Shown piece by piece: positions 33,086 to 40,730 of a stretch of 64,000 nt of DNA. Below the pieces are notes generated by a model that did no database searches, was not told the origin of the DNA, and was given only the letters and a program-made list of their open reading frames with translations. The number at the start of each line of letters is the position of its first letter. The stretch's first letter is position 1. The DNA comes from CAYJLF01 sp964371055. Lineage in GTDB: Bacteria; Eisenbacteria; RBG-16-71-46; CAIMUX01. The stretch is taken from contig CAYJLF010000020.1 of assembly GCA_964371055.1 (NCBI GenBank), positions 69,578 through 133,577 of the forward strand, read 5' to 3'. Made by a program: the position numbers and the translations under genes.

Positions 33086-34013
33086 CGCCCGAGCCTCCTG
33101 AGGTCAGACGCTCCAGCAATCCCTGCAGCGCCGCCGCCTCGGGATTGGACGGCCAGATCCGCAGCGATTCGCGCAGGTGCTCGATCGCCGCGCTCCGATC
33201 TCCCGCGGCCGATTCGACCTCACCCAGTTGCCCGAGCAGACGCCCACGCTCGGGATCGCGCAGCGCCTGGTCCCGGACGAACTCCAGGTCGAAACGGGTC
33301 AGCTCCTCCGCCGTGATCTCGCCTTGCAGGACCGATTCGATCGCGCGCCGCGCCTCGGCGTCGAGATCGTCGCTCGTCTGGACCGTGACGAACGCCCGCC
33401 GGTAGTGCGCCGCCGGATCCTCCCGCGCCCGCAAGGCGGCCCGCAATGCGTCGCGGGCGGCGGCCGTCTCACCCCGCCTCGCGTGGATCTCGCCGAGTCG
33501 GGCCTGGACCAGTTCCGGGGCGGCCCCGGCCGCCAGCGCTTCGCCGTAATCGGCAGCGGCCTGAGTCAGGTCCCCTTTCTGCCGGTTCAGCTCGGCCAGG
33601 TTATAGAGGATCGACCATCGTGATTCCGGGTTCTGCGCCAGTGCCTCCCGGAGCGTACGCAGGCCTTCCTCCACCAGGCCCAGTCGGCCACACGCGATCG
33701 CGCGATTGACGATCGCCGCCGTGTTGTCCGGCTCGATCAGAAGCGCCCGGTCATACCAGGCCACCGCGCCGCGCCAGTCTCCCTGCCGCGCCAGTTGGTC
33801 GCCGTTGCCGACGAATCCGCGCGCCTCCGTGGTCTTTCCCCCGGAGGAGATCGCCTGCAGCCAGGCGGGGGGAGCGAGCGAGATGAGTCCGAAGCCGATC
33901 AGGCAGCACCAGATCACGACGAGCGTCCACAGGACGGCGCGAGCCGCCCGACGCCCGGGCCTCAATCCCGATGGCTGCCCCTCAGCAGCTCGTGTGGAGG
34001 ATGAGGAGGACAT
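33081..34013 (-). CDS. Membrane-anchored TPR protein
   Basis: This 310-residue protein has one membrane helix near the N-terminus (AVLWTLVVIWCCLIGFGLIS) and then about six tetratricopeptide-type helix pairs (GDQLARQGDWRGAVAWYDRA, LLIEPDNTAAIVNRAIACGR, LYNLAELNRQKGDLTQAAAD, ELVQARLGEIHARRGETAAA). TPR domains bind partner proteins; the partner is probably outside the cytoplasm if the N-terminus is in. Its start overlaps the end of the upstream VanZ-Mth938 gene by 32 bases, so the two are translationally coupled and may act together. A broken antitoxin frame begins immediately behind its stop. Confidence 0.8.
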   Translation of the reverse strand: MSSSSSTRAAEGQPSGLRPGRRAARAVLWTLVVIWCCLIGFGLISLAPPAWLQAISSGGKTTEARGFVGNGDQLARQGDWRGAVAWYDRALLIEPDNTAAIVNRAIACGRLGLVEEGLRTLREALAQNPESRWSILYNLAELNRQKGDLTQAAADYGEALAAGAAPELVQARLGEIHARRGETAAARDALRAALRAREDPAAHYRRAFVTVQTSDDLDAEARRAIESVLQGEITAEELTRFDLEFVRDQALRDPERGRLLGQLGEVESAAGDRSAAIEHLRESLRIWPSNPEAAALQGLLERLTSGGSGG

Positions 34014-35241
34014 TCTTCTTCTGCTTCTTCAGTTCGTTGTACCGCCGGCACGCTTCTTCAGAGCGCAGGATAATGACTTGCGTAGCATCCTGCAAAAACG
34101 GGTTGTAGATGAAACGGCTCCCGCTCGCGTGCGGAAATCCCTTGCCGCCCTGCCCTTCATACCCCGCGCCGATGAGGAGGACATCTGCCTTCTGTCGATT
34201 CAGGAAGGTCTTGTCGCGGTGGTTGAAGAAGTGCTTCTTGTCGACCAGCCGAAGGCTCCCGTTGGACCGGAGCATGACATCGAAGGCCGGCACCGGCAGG
34301 CCGCGGAAAAAGGTGAGTCCGCTCCGACCGGAGATGATCGTCGCGCGATCTTGACGGAGGCAGCTTCCCGCCAGCACGGCGACCGCACCCCCGGCGAGGC
34401 CGAGCATGACCCACCGGGCGGTTCGCGCTCGGCTCAGGTGGAACACCAGGAAGAGGCCGGTGAAGCTCGAGATCGTGAAGAGCAGCACCCAGCCCGCGTA
34501 TCGGGGTTCGGTCAGAACCGAGCCGAAGAGCAGAAAGAGATACCCCAGAGCCAGGAGAAGAACCCACACGCTCGGCGCATGCTCCAGGTATCCACCGAGG
34601 GTGCGTTGGCGGAGGCGCCGCCACGAGCCGGCGCCGACTCCGGCGCGGCTGGGGCCGAAGAGCAGGATCCCCATGCCGATCAGAGAACCCCACACGTCCT
34701 TCGCGATATCGCTGGTGTCGAAGACGCGGCCGCTCATGTGCATCTGGAAGTACTCGTCGAAGATGGAGCAGCCGGCGGCCAGACCGAAGGTCACGAGAAA
34801 GATCCGCGCCAGCGACACGCCGCGGGGATGCAGGTCCCGGTAGACCATGAAGGCGAAGATCGTATAGGCGATGTAGTGCCAGTTCTGCTGCAGCTCGTAG
34901 AAGCTGTGTCCGAAGTAGAGGTCGGTGCTGCGCTGGCCCACAGCAATCATCGCGATGGCCAGGAGTGCGGTCAGGGCGCGACGCCTCGTGATCCGGGGAC
35001 GGGTAAGGGCGAGCAGAAGCGCCGCGACGGCCGCCGCCACCACCGGGACGATCGGGATCTCCTGGCCTCCCAGCGGAAACGTGGAGGCGGAGGCGCGTCC
35101 CACCGCATCCTGCAGGAAGGCGCGCAGCATGATGAAGGGGGTGCTGACGAGGAGAATGGCATACAGCACGAGGTGCAGGCGCGGGGATTCCACGCCCCGG
35201 GGGACGTCAGCAGAATGCGCGTTGGACTGGCGGCGCGGCAT
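33982..35241 (-). CDS. VanZ-like membrane protein fused to an Mth938-like domain
   Basis: This 419-residue protein has seven or more membrane segments in the first 270 residues (LVLYAILLVSTPFIMLRAFL, VPVVAAAVAALLLAL, ARIFLVTFGLAAGCSIFDEY, WVLLLALGYLFLLFGSVL) with the VanZ-type phrase CSIFDEYFQMHMSGRVFDTS and DIAKDVWGSLIG. The C-terminal ~115 residues (about 305-419) form an Mth938/NDUFAF3-like domain: FDVMLRSNGSLRLVDKK, KADVLLIGAGYEGQGGKGF and EEACRRYNELKKQKKNVLLI, where the family has T-x-x-A-x-R-x-Y-N. VanZ members affect envelope resistance; Mth938 domains are cytoplasmic and of unknown biochemistry. The fusion, and its overlap with a TPR gene, are unusual. ATG follows GGAGAGTCG. Confidence 0.78.
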   Translation of the reverse strand: MPRRQSNAHSADVPRGVESPRLHLVLYAILLVSTPFIMLRAFLQDAVGRASASTFPLGGQEIPIVPVVAAAVAALLLALTRPRITRRRALTALLAIAMIAVGQRSTDLYFGHSFYELQQNWHYIAYTIFAFMVYRDLHPRGVSLARIFLVTFGLAAGCSIFDEYFQMHMSGRVFDTSDIAKDVWGSLIGMGILLFGPSRAGVGAGSWRRLRQRTLGGYLEHAPSVWVLLLALGYLFLLFGSVLTEPRYAGWVLLFTISSFTGLFLVFHLSRARTARWVMLGLAGGAVAVLAGSCLRQDRATIISGRSGLTFFRGLPVPAFDVMLRSNGSLRLVDKKHFFNHRDKTFLNRQKADVLLIGAGYEGQGGKGFPHASGSRFIYNPFLQDATQVIILRSEEACRRYNELKKQKKNVLLILHTSC

Positions 35242-35315
35242 CGACTCTCCAGCCCGGCAAAGGCCCGAGGATCAGACAGACCGCACCCATGATAGCAGAT
35301 CGTGAGCCGTTCCGA

Positions 35316-36464
35316 TCAGCTCCCCGCCGGGTCCGCGGATCCCATCCGCCGCAGCCAGCGAAAGTGCGAGGCGACGCCCGACCAGAACGTCCGGTGTTCG
35401 GCGTGGCGAAGTCCGAACTGCCGGCAGGTGCTCTCCACCAGCTCCGACAGGGCCGGGTAGTGGATGTGGCAAACCCGCGGGAGCAGATGGTGCTCGATCT
35501 GGAAGTTGAGGCCGCCCAGAAGCCAGGTCACCACGCGGTTGCGCCGGGCGAAATCGACCGTCGTCTCGACCTGGTGCACGGCCCATGAGGCTTCCATGCG
35601 CCCACCCTCCGCTTCGGGCAACGGGAACTCCGCCTGCTCCACGCAGTGGGCGAGCTGAAAGACGACCGCCAGGACGATCCCCAGCACGAAGGCGGAGACT
35701 CCGTAGAAGCAGACCACCACCCACCAGGGATGGAAGAGCATCGGGATCCCGAAGGCCAGGGCGAGGAAGACGAGCTTGCCCAGCACGAAGGTCACCAGCG
35801 CCCACCCCTTCGGGCGCGGGAATCGGTGCTCGTGGATCTTGCCGGTGATGACCTCCTGGAAGTCGTTGTAGAGCTGCCACTGGATCGCCATGAAGCCGTA
35901 GAACGGCCAGAGGTAGTAGTGCTGCCAGCGGTGGAATCCGTGTCGCTTCTGGTGTGGCGACAGCCGCCCCAGGATGCCCAGGTCGATGTCCGTGTCGTGG
36001 CCGGTGATGTTGGTGTAGGTGTGATGGAGCACGACGTGCTTCCCGTGCCAGAGGTACGAGCTTGCGCCGAGGAGATCGAGCGACATCGCCATCAGCTTGT
36101 TCACCCACGGACGGCGCGAGAAGGCGTGGTGTCCGCCGTCGTGCTGGACATTGAGTCCGATCGCGGCCGCGGCCAGGCCGAGCAGGATGGCGAGGGGGAG
36201 GGCCTGCCACCAGGTCTCGGCCACGAACACGAGCAGCAGATACGAGCCGAAGAAGGCCAGGAGGACCACCGCGGTCTTCAGGTATAGCTGCCAGCAGTCG
36301 CGCGGCGACTTCCCGGTGTCCGCGAAGTAGGCATCGACGCGCCGGCGCACCTCGTCCTGGAACGCCTTCTCCCGGGAATACTTCGGCAGGACGGGCCGGG
36401 ACGCCGAGCGCGGGGGGGAAACCGCGGCTGCGCCCTCGACGGGCGCGGTTTGCTTGGAGCTCAT
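35316..36464 (-). CDS. Membrane fatty-acid desaturase (front-end type, no cytochrome b5)
   Basis: This 382-residue integral membrane di-iron desaturase carries all three histidine boxes: QHDGGHHAF (H-x3-HH), HVVLHHTYTN (HxxHH) and LNFQIEHHLLPRV (QxxHH). Hydrophobic segments lie between them (YLKTAVVLLAFFGSYLLLVF, LALAFGIPMLFHPWWVVVCF). The QxxHH third box is typical of front-end acyl-lipid or acyl-CoA desaturases, but the N-terminal cytochrome b5 domain is absent, so electrons must come from ferredoxin or another donor. ATG at 36464 follows GGGAGAATCGCC. It is monocistronic, about 75 bases downstream of nothing on this strand and upstream of the VanZ fusion gene. Confidence 0.88.
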   Translation of the reverse strand: MSSKQTAPVEGAAAVSPPRSASRPVLPKYSREKAFQDEVRRRVDAYFADTGKSPRDCWQLYLKTAVVLLAFFGSYLLLVFVAETWWQALPLAILLGLAAAAIGLNVQHDGGHHAFSRRPWVNKLMAMSLDLLGASSYLWHGKHVVLHHTYTNITGHDTDIDLGILGRLSPHQKRHGFHRWQHYYLWPFYGFMAIQWQLYNDFQEVITGKIHEHRFPRPKGWALVTFVLGKLVFLALAFGIPMLFHPWWVVVCFYGVSAFVLGIVLAVVFQLAHCVEQAEFPLPEAEGGRMEASWAVHQVETTVDFARRNRVVTWLLGGLNFQIEHHLLPRVCHIHYPALSELVESTCRQFGLRHAEHRTFWSGVASHFRWLRRMGSADPAGS

Positions 36465-36623
36465 GGCGATTCTCCCTTCCAGCGAGAACCACCCCACTGG
36501 TCTATAGTCTCATCCTGCGCCCTGAACGGGTTGGGGGCAAGCGATGCGTTCCCTCACGGAGAGCGGAGCGACCCTCTGTCCGCACGAACCACTCGAATGA
36601 AGACGCTCCGCCACCCCGCTTCT

Positions 36624-37073
36624 TCACGCGCCGAACTGTCTCAAGTGATGATCGATATGGCGCCAGTTGAGCCGGGCCCACTGCTCGGGACCCAGATTGC
36701 CCAGGAGCGGACTTCGACCCCAGACCTGCTCAGGCCCGCGCGCGAAGCGCTCGACGTAGTCGTGAAGCGTGTCTCGATCCCGCTCGAAGTCGGCCGACGG
36801 ATCGGTCCGAAAGAAGACCTCGGGCGCGTCGACCTTCCCCCTCGGCCAGGGAATCGGGGCGTCGATCACCATCCAGCGACCGAGCCGGGTCGAGAGGATG
36901 CCTGGCTGGAACTCCGATTCCGACTCGCCGAAGGCGACTTTGAGCCCGTCGACGAGATGCACCACCATCCGATCGACGGTCAGGCGTCCCCAACGCGCAC
37001 GGGCCTCGGGGCTCAGCCGCGCGATCCGTGCGAGGACCTGCTCGCGGGCCTTCGGATCGAAGAGAGTCTGCAC
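36624..37073 (-). CDS. DUF1569 / DinB-superfamily protein
   Basis: This 149-residue four-helix protein matches DUF1569, a DinB-like family whose members may bind a metal via three histidines: VDRMVVHLVDGLKVAFG near the start, and RLNWRHIDHHLRQFGA at the C-terminus (H-x3-H, then H-x-R-Q-F). No enzymatic activity is established for the family. The start is GTG at 37073, behind GGGAGGTGGCAC. A second, unrelated DinB-like protein is encoded at 45389-45883. Confidence 0.75.
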   Translation of the reverse strand: MQTLFDPKAREQVLARIARLSPEARARWGRLTVDRMVVHLVDGLKVAFGESESEFQPGILSTRLGRWMVIDAPIPWPRGKVDAPEVFFRTDPSADFERDRDTLHDYVERFARGPEQVWGRSPLLGNLGPEQWARLNWRHIDHHLRQFGA

Positions 37074-37182
37074 GTGCCACCTCCCTACCCCAGGACCACC
37101 CCCGGGAACGGGGCAGTGTACAACGCGGGGCGGCTGGTGACGACAGGGCGGCGCGAGGCCGACGCTTCGGCCCCGAAACGTT

Positions 37183-37218
37183 CACAGCCCGCCGGAGTCT
37201 AGCGCCGGACGGGCTGTG
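37183..37218 (-). terminator. Hairpin downstream of trpB2
   Basis: CACAGCCCG at 37183-37191 pairs with CGGGCTGTG at 37210-37218, and inner CCGG blocks extend the stem. It starts about 20 bases after the trpB2 stop on the minus strand. The following bases (AACGTTTCGG) give only a short T-run. Confidence 0.5.
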
Positions 37219-37237
37219 GATAGGTACGATCCCGCGA

Positions 37238-38548
37238 CTACGCGTTCAGGTCCATCGTCCCGTTCAGGAACGCCTCATAGGCCGTGAGGTCGAAATGGCC
37301 GTGGCCCGAGAGATTGAAAAGGATCACCTTCCTCTTCCCCGCCTCGCGCGCGGCCAGGGCGTGACGGATCGCGCTATGGATGGCGTGGGCTGACTCCGGG
37401 GCGGGAATCGTCCCCTCGCACCGGGCGAACTTGATCGCGCTCTCGAAGACCTCGCCCTGGTGGTAGGCCTCGGCCTCGATCGCGCCGGCCGCGAGCACAT
37501 GGCTCACCAGGGGTGCAGATCCGTGATAGCGGAGACCGCCCGCGTGGACCGGAGGCGGGATGAACCGGTGTCCCAGCGTGTGCATGAGCAACAGCGGCGT
37601 CATCCCGATGACGTCGCCGAAATCGTACTCCCGCTTCCCCACGGTCAGGCTGGCGCAGGCGCTCGGCTCGACCGCGATGACCCGGAGTTCCTTCCGTCCG
37701 TTCTTCAGTTTGTCGCGCAGGAACGGGAAGGCCAGGCCGGCGAAGTTGCTGCCGCCGCCGTGACAGCCGATGATGATGTCCGGGTACTCGCCGGCCAGCT
37801 CCATCTGCTTTTTCGCTTCCTGCCCGATGACGGTCTGGTGCAGAAGCACGTGGTTCAACACGCTCCCCAGCGCGTACTTCGTGTCATCGCGGCCCGCGGC
37901 GTCTTCCACCGCCTCGGAGATGGCGATCCCGAGGCTGCCCGGGGAGTGGGGATCCTCGGCCAGGATCTGCCGTCCCGCCTCGGTCTCCTCGGAGGGGCTG
38001 GCGACGATCTCGGCGCCGTAGGTCCTCATCATGATCCGGCGGTACGGCTTCTGGTCGTAGCTCGCGCGGACCATGTAGACCTTGCAGGTCATCCCCATCA
38101 GCCGGCAGGCGCAGGAAAGGGCGCTCCCCCACTGCCCCGCGCCGGTTTCGGTGGCCAGGCGCTTCACACCCTCCTGCTTGTTCATGTACGCCTGAACCAG
38201 GGCGGTGTTCAGCTTGTGGCTCCCGACCGGGCTGACGTGTTCCGACTTGTAGTAGATGTGCGCCGGGGTATCGAGGAACTCCTCGAGCGCGCGCGCGCGA
38301 AAGACCGGGCTGGGGCGATAGAGCCGGTAGATGTCGCGCACCTCTCCCGGGATCTCGATCATCGGTTCCTGGGAGACCTCCTGCGCGATCAGTCCCATCG
38401 GAAAGATCGGCGCCAGGAGCTCGGGACCGATCGGCTCCCGCGTGACGGGATGGAGCGGCGGCGCGAGCGGGGTCGGCAGGTCGGGGGCGATGTTGTAGAA
38501 GTGGGTCGGGATCTCCGACTCCGGCAGCGTGATCTTCGTATCGGTCAT
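37238..38548 (-). CDS. trpB2: Tryptophan synthase beta chain, TrpB2 type
   Basis: This 436-residue PLP enzyme joins indole and serine to tryptophan. It is the long TrpB2 form found in organisms that often carry a second TrpB: the N-terminus (RPSPVFRARALEEFLDTPAH, IYYKSEHVSPVGSHKLNTAL with the PLP lysine in HKLNT) and the phosphate loop GCHGGGSNFAG are clear, as are ETGAGQWGSALSCACRLMGM, HGSAPLVSHVLAAGAIEAEA, and ILFNLSGHGHFD. It stands alone here without trpA or other trp genes, consistent with salvage or moonlighting roles suggested for TrpB2. ATG at 38548 follows AGGAGAACATC; the GTPase gene runs divergently. Confidence 0.92.
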   Translation of the reverse strand: MTDTKITLPESEIPTHFYNIAPDLPTPLAPPLHPVTREPIGPELLAPIFPMGLIAQEVSQEPMIEIPGEVRDIYRLYRPSPVFRARALEEFLDTPAHIYYKSEHVSPVGSHKLNTALVQAYMNKQEGVKRLATETGAGQWGSALSCACRLMGMTCKVYMVRASYDQKPYRRIMMRTYGAEIVASPSEETEAGRQILAEDPHSPGSLGIAISEAVEDAAGRDDTKYALGSVLNHVLLHQTVIGQEAKKQMELAGEYPDIIIGCHGGGSNFAGLAFPFLRDKLKNGRKELRVIAVEPSACASLTVGKREYDFGDVIGMTPLLLMHTLGHRFIPPPVHAGGLRYHGSAPLVSHVLAAGAIEAEAYHQGEVFESAIKFARCEGTIPAPESAHAIHSAIRHALAAREAGKRKVILFNLSGHGHFDLTAYEAFLNGTMDLNA

Positions 38549-38636
38549 GATGTTCTCCTGTCGGGGGTTGCGGCTCTGCTTCACCTGCTTGATCGGCATT
38601 TCCGGGGGCCCTGTTTAGGGTTAGAATGGCCCCGCC

Positions 38637-39632
38637 ATGCCCGCCAACCTGACCCCCCGGTATCAGGCCGCGGAGGAGCGGTATCGAGCCGCGCAGACGG
38701 CCGACGAGAAGATCGACGCCCTCCGCGAGATGCTGGCTGTCATCCCGAAGCACAAGGGGACGGAGAAGCTCCAGGCCGACCTGAAACGCCGGCTCTCGAA
38801 ATACCAGGAGGAGCAGGAACACCACCGCAGGAGCGCCGGGCGACGGCATGATCCGGGACACATCGCGCGGGAGGGAGCAGGGCAGATCGCGCTGATCGGG
38901 CCGCCCAACGCCGGCAAGTCATCCCTCCTGGCCGCGCTCACCCACGCGCATCCGGAGATTGCCGAGTATCCCTTCACGACGGGCGCTCCGATCCCGGGCA
39001 TGATGCCCTTCGAGGACGCGCAGGTGCAGCTCGTCGACACGCCTCCCCTGGCGGGAGAACCGTTCGATCCGATTCTGATCAACATCGCGCGCAACGCCGA
39101 CGGCACGATGCTTCTGCTCGATCCGTCCGCTCCCGAGGCACCGGAGCAGGCGGAGCAACTGCGGGCGTTCCTCGCCCGGGGCCGGGTCATTCCCCGAGGA
39201 CGGCCGGTCCCTGAAGAACTCGCGATCAACGGCCGGGTCCAACCGGTTCTGCTCGTGCTGACGCACCGTGATCTCGATCCCGATCCGGAGATGGTGGACC
39301 TGCTTCGCGGCACCGTCGGAATCGATCTGCCCCACCACGCGATCTCGATCCCGCGCGGCGACGGACTCGAGCCGCTCAAGAGGGCGCTGTGGGATGCATT
39401 AGGCGTGATCCGTGTCTACACCAAGGAGCCGCACCATCCCCCCGACACCGATCGTCCCTTCGTCCTCAAACGGGGAGCGAACGTCATCGATCTCGCCCAC
39501 CTGATCCACAAGGACATCGCCGCCACCTTCCGCTTCGCCCGCGTCTGGGGCTCGGCGAAGTTCGACGGCCAGCAGGTCGAGCGGGATCATCTCCTCGCAG
39601 ACCGGGACGTCGTGGAAATCCACGCGGGATAA
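38637..39632 (+). CDS. DRG/Obg-type GTPase with C-terminal TGS domain
   Basis: This 331-residue GTPase starts with about 75 residues of charged helical coil (AAEERYRAAQTADEKIDALR, KLQADLKRRLSKYQEEQEHH), then a G domain with GPPNAGKSSLL (P-loop), YPFTTGAPIPGMM (G2), LVDTPP (G3) and a variant G4 THRD in place of NKxD. The last 75 residues are a TGS domain (IRVYTKEPHHPPDTDRPFVL, FRFARVWGSAKFDGQQVERD). This order matches DRG-like GTPases in archaea, eukaryotes and some bacteria, which associate with ribosomes. The changed G4 motif may alter nucleotide specificity. Its gene is divergent from trpB2. Confidence 0.85.
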   Translation: MPANLTPRYQAAEERYRAAQTADEKIDALREMLAVIPKHKGTEKLQADLKRRLSKYQEEQEHHRRSAGRRHDPGHIAREGAGQIALIGPPNAGKSSLLAALTHAHPEIAEYPFTTGAPIPGMMPFEDAQVQLVDTPPLAGEPFDPILINIARNADGTMLLLDPSAPEAPEQAEQLRAFLARGRVIPRGRPVPEELAINGRVQPVLLVLTHRDLDPDPEMVDLLRGTVGIDLPHHAISIPRGDGLEPLKRALWDALGVIRVYTKEPHHPPDTDRPFVLKRGANVIDLAHLIHKDIAATFRFARVWGSAKFDGQQVERDHLLADRDVVEIHAG

Positions 39633-39647
39633 CGCGGCCGGACCCCG

Positions 39648-40205
39648 CTACGCCGCCCCCCCGAGGACCTTTTCCGCCACTTCCTCGAAGATCCCGAACG
39701 CCTCTTCGCCGAAGAGGACAAAGCGGACAGTGTGCAGGGAGGTGTCGGTGGCGAGGTGCTCGCGCGCGGTCGCGAGCGCGATCTCCGCCGCGTCGCGCAT
39801 CGGGTAGCCATAGACTCCGGTCGAGAGCGAGGGGAAGGCGATGCTGCCGAGTTTTTCGCCGGCGGCCAGATCAAGGCTCGACCGATAGGCGGCCGCCAGC
39901 AACTCCGGCTCGCCGCGGAAGCCTCCGCTCCAGATCGGTCCGACGGCGTGAATGATCCAGGAGGCCGGCAGGTCGAAGCCGGGCGTCATCACGGCCGATC
40001 CCGTGGGGCATTGGCCGATCATCCGGCAGGCGGCCTGGAGTCGCTCCCACCCGGCGGCCTGGTGGATCGCGCCGTCGACGCCTCCGCCGCCCGCGAGAGC
40101 CCGATTGGCCGCATTGACCACGACATCGACCTGCTGCTGGACGATGTTCCCCTCGACCAGCTCGATCCGGGCGGATCCGACGGCAAAGGCGCGGGTCTTT
40201 CCCAT
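39648..40205 (-). CDS. Macro-domain protein (ADP-ribose binding/hydrolase type)
   Basis: This 185-residue protein is a single macro domain. It has IELVEGNIVQQQVDVVVNAA then NRALAGGGGVDGAIHQAAG, the glycine-rich loop of MacroD/YmdB-type enzymes that remove O-acetyl-ADP-ribose or mono-ADP-ribose, then IIHAVGPIWSGG and FPSLSTGVYGYPMRDAAEIA. The Asn and Asp positions of active enzymes are retained (NAAN, VDGAI). No ADP-ribosyltransferase lies next to it, so no toxin-antitoxin pair is evident. The ATG at 40205 follows GGAGGTTCTGCG and is preferred over the one at 40223. Confidence 0.92.
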   Translation of the reverse strand: MGKTRAFAVGSARIELVEGNIVQQQVDVVVNAANRALAGGGGVDGAIHQAAGWERLQAACRMIGQCPTGSAVMTPGFDLPASWIIHAVGPIWSGGFRGEPELLAAAYRSSLDLAAGEKLGSIAFPSLSTGVYGYPMRDAAEIALATAREHLATDTSLHTVRFVLFGEEAFGIFEEVAEKVLGGAA

Positions 40206-40262
40206 CGCAGAACCTCCACCCAATCGGCGCCCGGACCGGGGCCGACCGGAGTCTCCATCCTG

Positions 40263-40625
40263 CTAGTCCCGCTTCTTCTCCCGGGCGTCATGCACGAGCC
40301 AGTTGAGAATCGCCGACACCACGGCCAGCACGACCGCGCCCAGCAGGGCCGAGACGATGCTGTCGACGTGAAAACCCGGCACGATCTTCGACGCCAGGCC
40401 GAGCATTCCGGCATTGAGCACGAAGGTGAAGAGCCCGAGCGTCAGAAGGTTGATCGGCAGGGTCAGAAGCCAGAGCACCGGCCGGACCACCGCATTCAGG
40501 ATTCCGAGAACGAGCGCTGTCAGGAGGAGCGGGCCGATGCCATCCGCATGCACTCCTCTGACGATCAGCGTCATCAATCCGAGCGAAGCCGCGCTCAGCA
40601 GAAACCGTAAGATCAGTCCGCCCAT
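40263..40625 (-). CDS. YvlD/phage-holin-4-like four-helix membrane protein
   Basis: This 120-residue integral membrane protein has four predicted helices: LILRFLLSAASLGLMTLIVR, GPLLLTALVLGILNAVVRPV, TLPINLLTLGLFTFVLNAGM and SALLGAVVLAVVSAILNWL. The sequence NAVVRPVLWLLTLPIN matches the conserved core of the 4TMS phage holin superfamily IV/YvlD group. Members are common in bacterial chromosomes outside phages; their role is unknown. There is no lysis cassette nearby. ATG follows AAGGAGGGTGCCTC, a strong site. Confidence 0.85.
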   Translation of the reverse strand: MGGLILRFLLSAASLGLMTLIVRGVHADGIGPLLLTALVLGILNAVVRPVLWLLTLPINLLTLGLFTFVLNAGMLGLASKIVPGFHVDSIVSALLGAVVLAVVSAILNWLVHDAREKKRD

Positions 40626-40730
40626 GAGGCACCCTCCTTGGCCCGGCGCATGGTAGCAGAGCCGGGGGGACTACGGCCAGCGCCGGATCGTGGAGAGAAC
40701 CCCGCCGGAGGAGGCTCGAGAGCGCCGACC

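Noticed and set aside
39648..40205. DarG-type antitoxin role of the macro-domain protein
   Set aside because: No DarT-like toxin gene lies next to it, and the neighbours are unrelated.
40263..40625. Prophage remnant (holin-like gene)
   Set aside because: The YvlD-type four-helix family is common in chromosomes, and no lysis, capsid or integrase gene is near.
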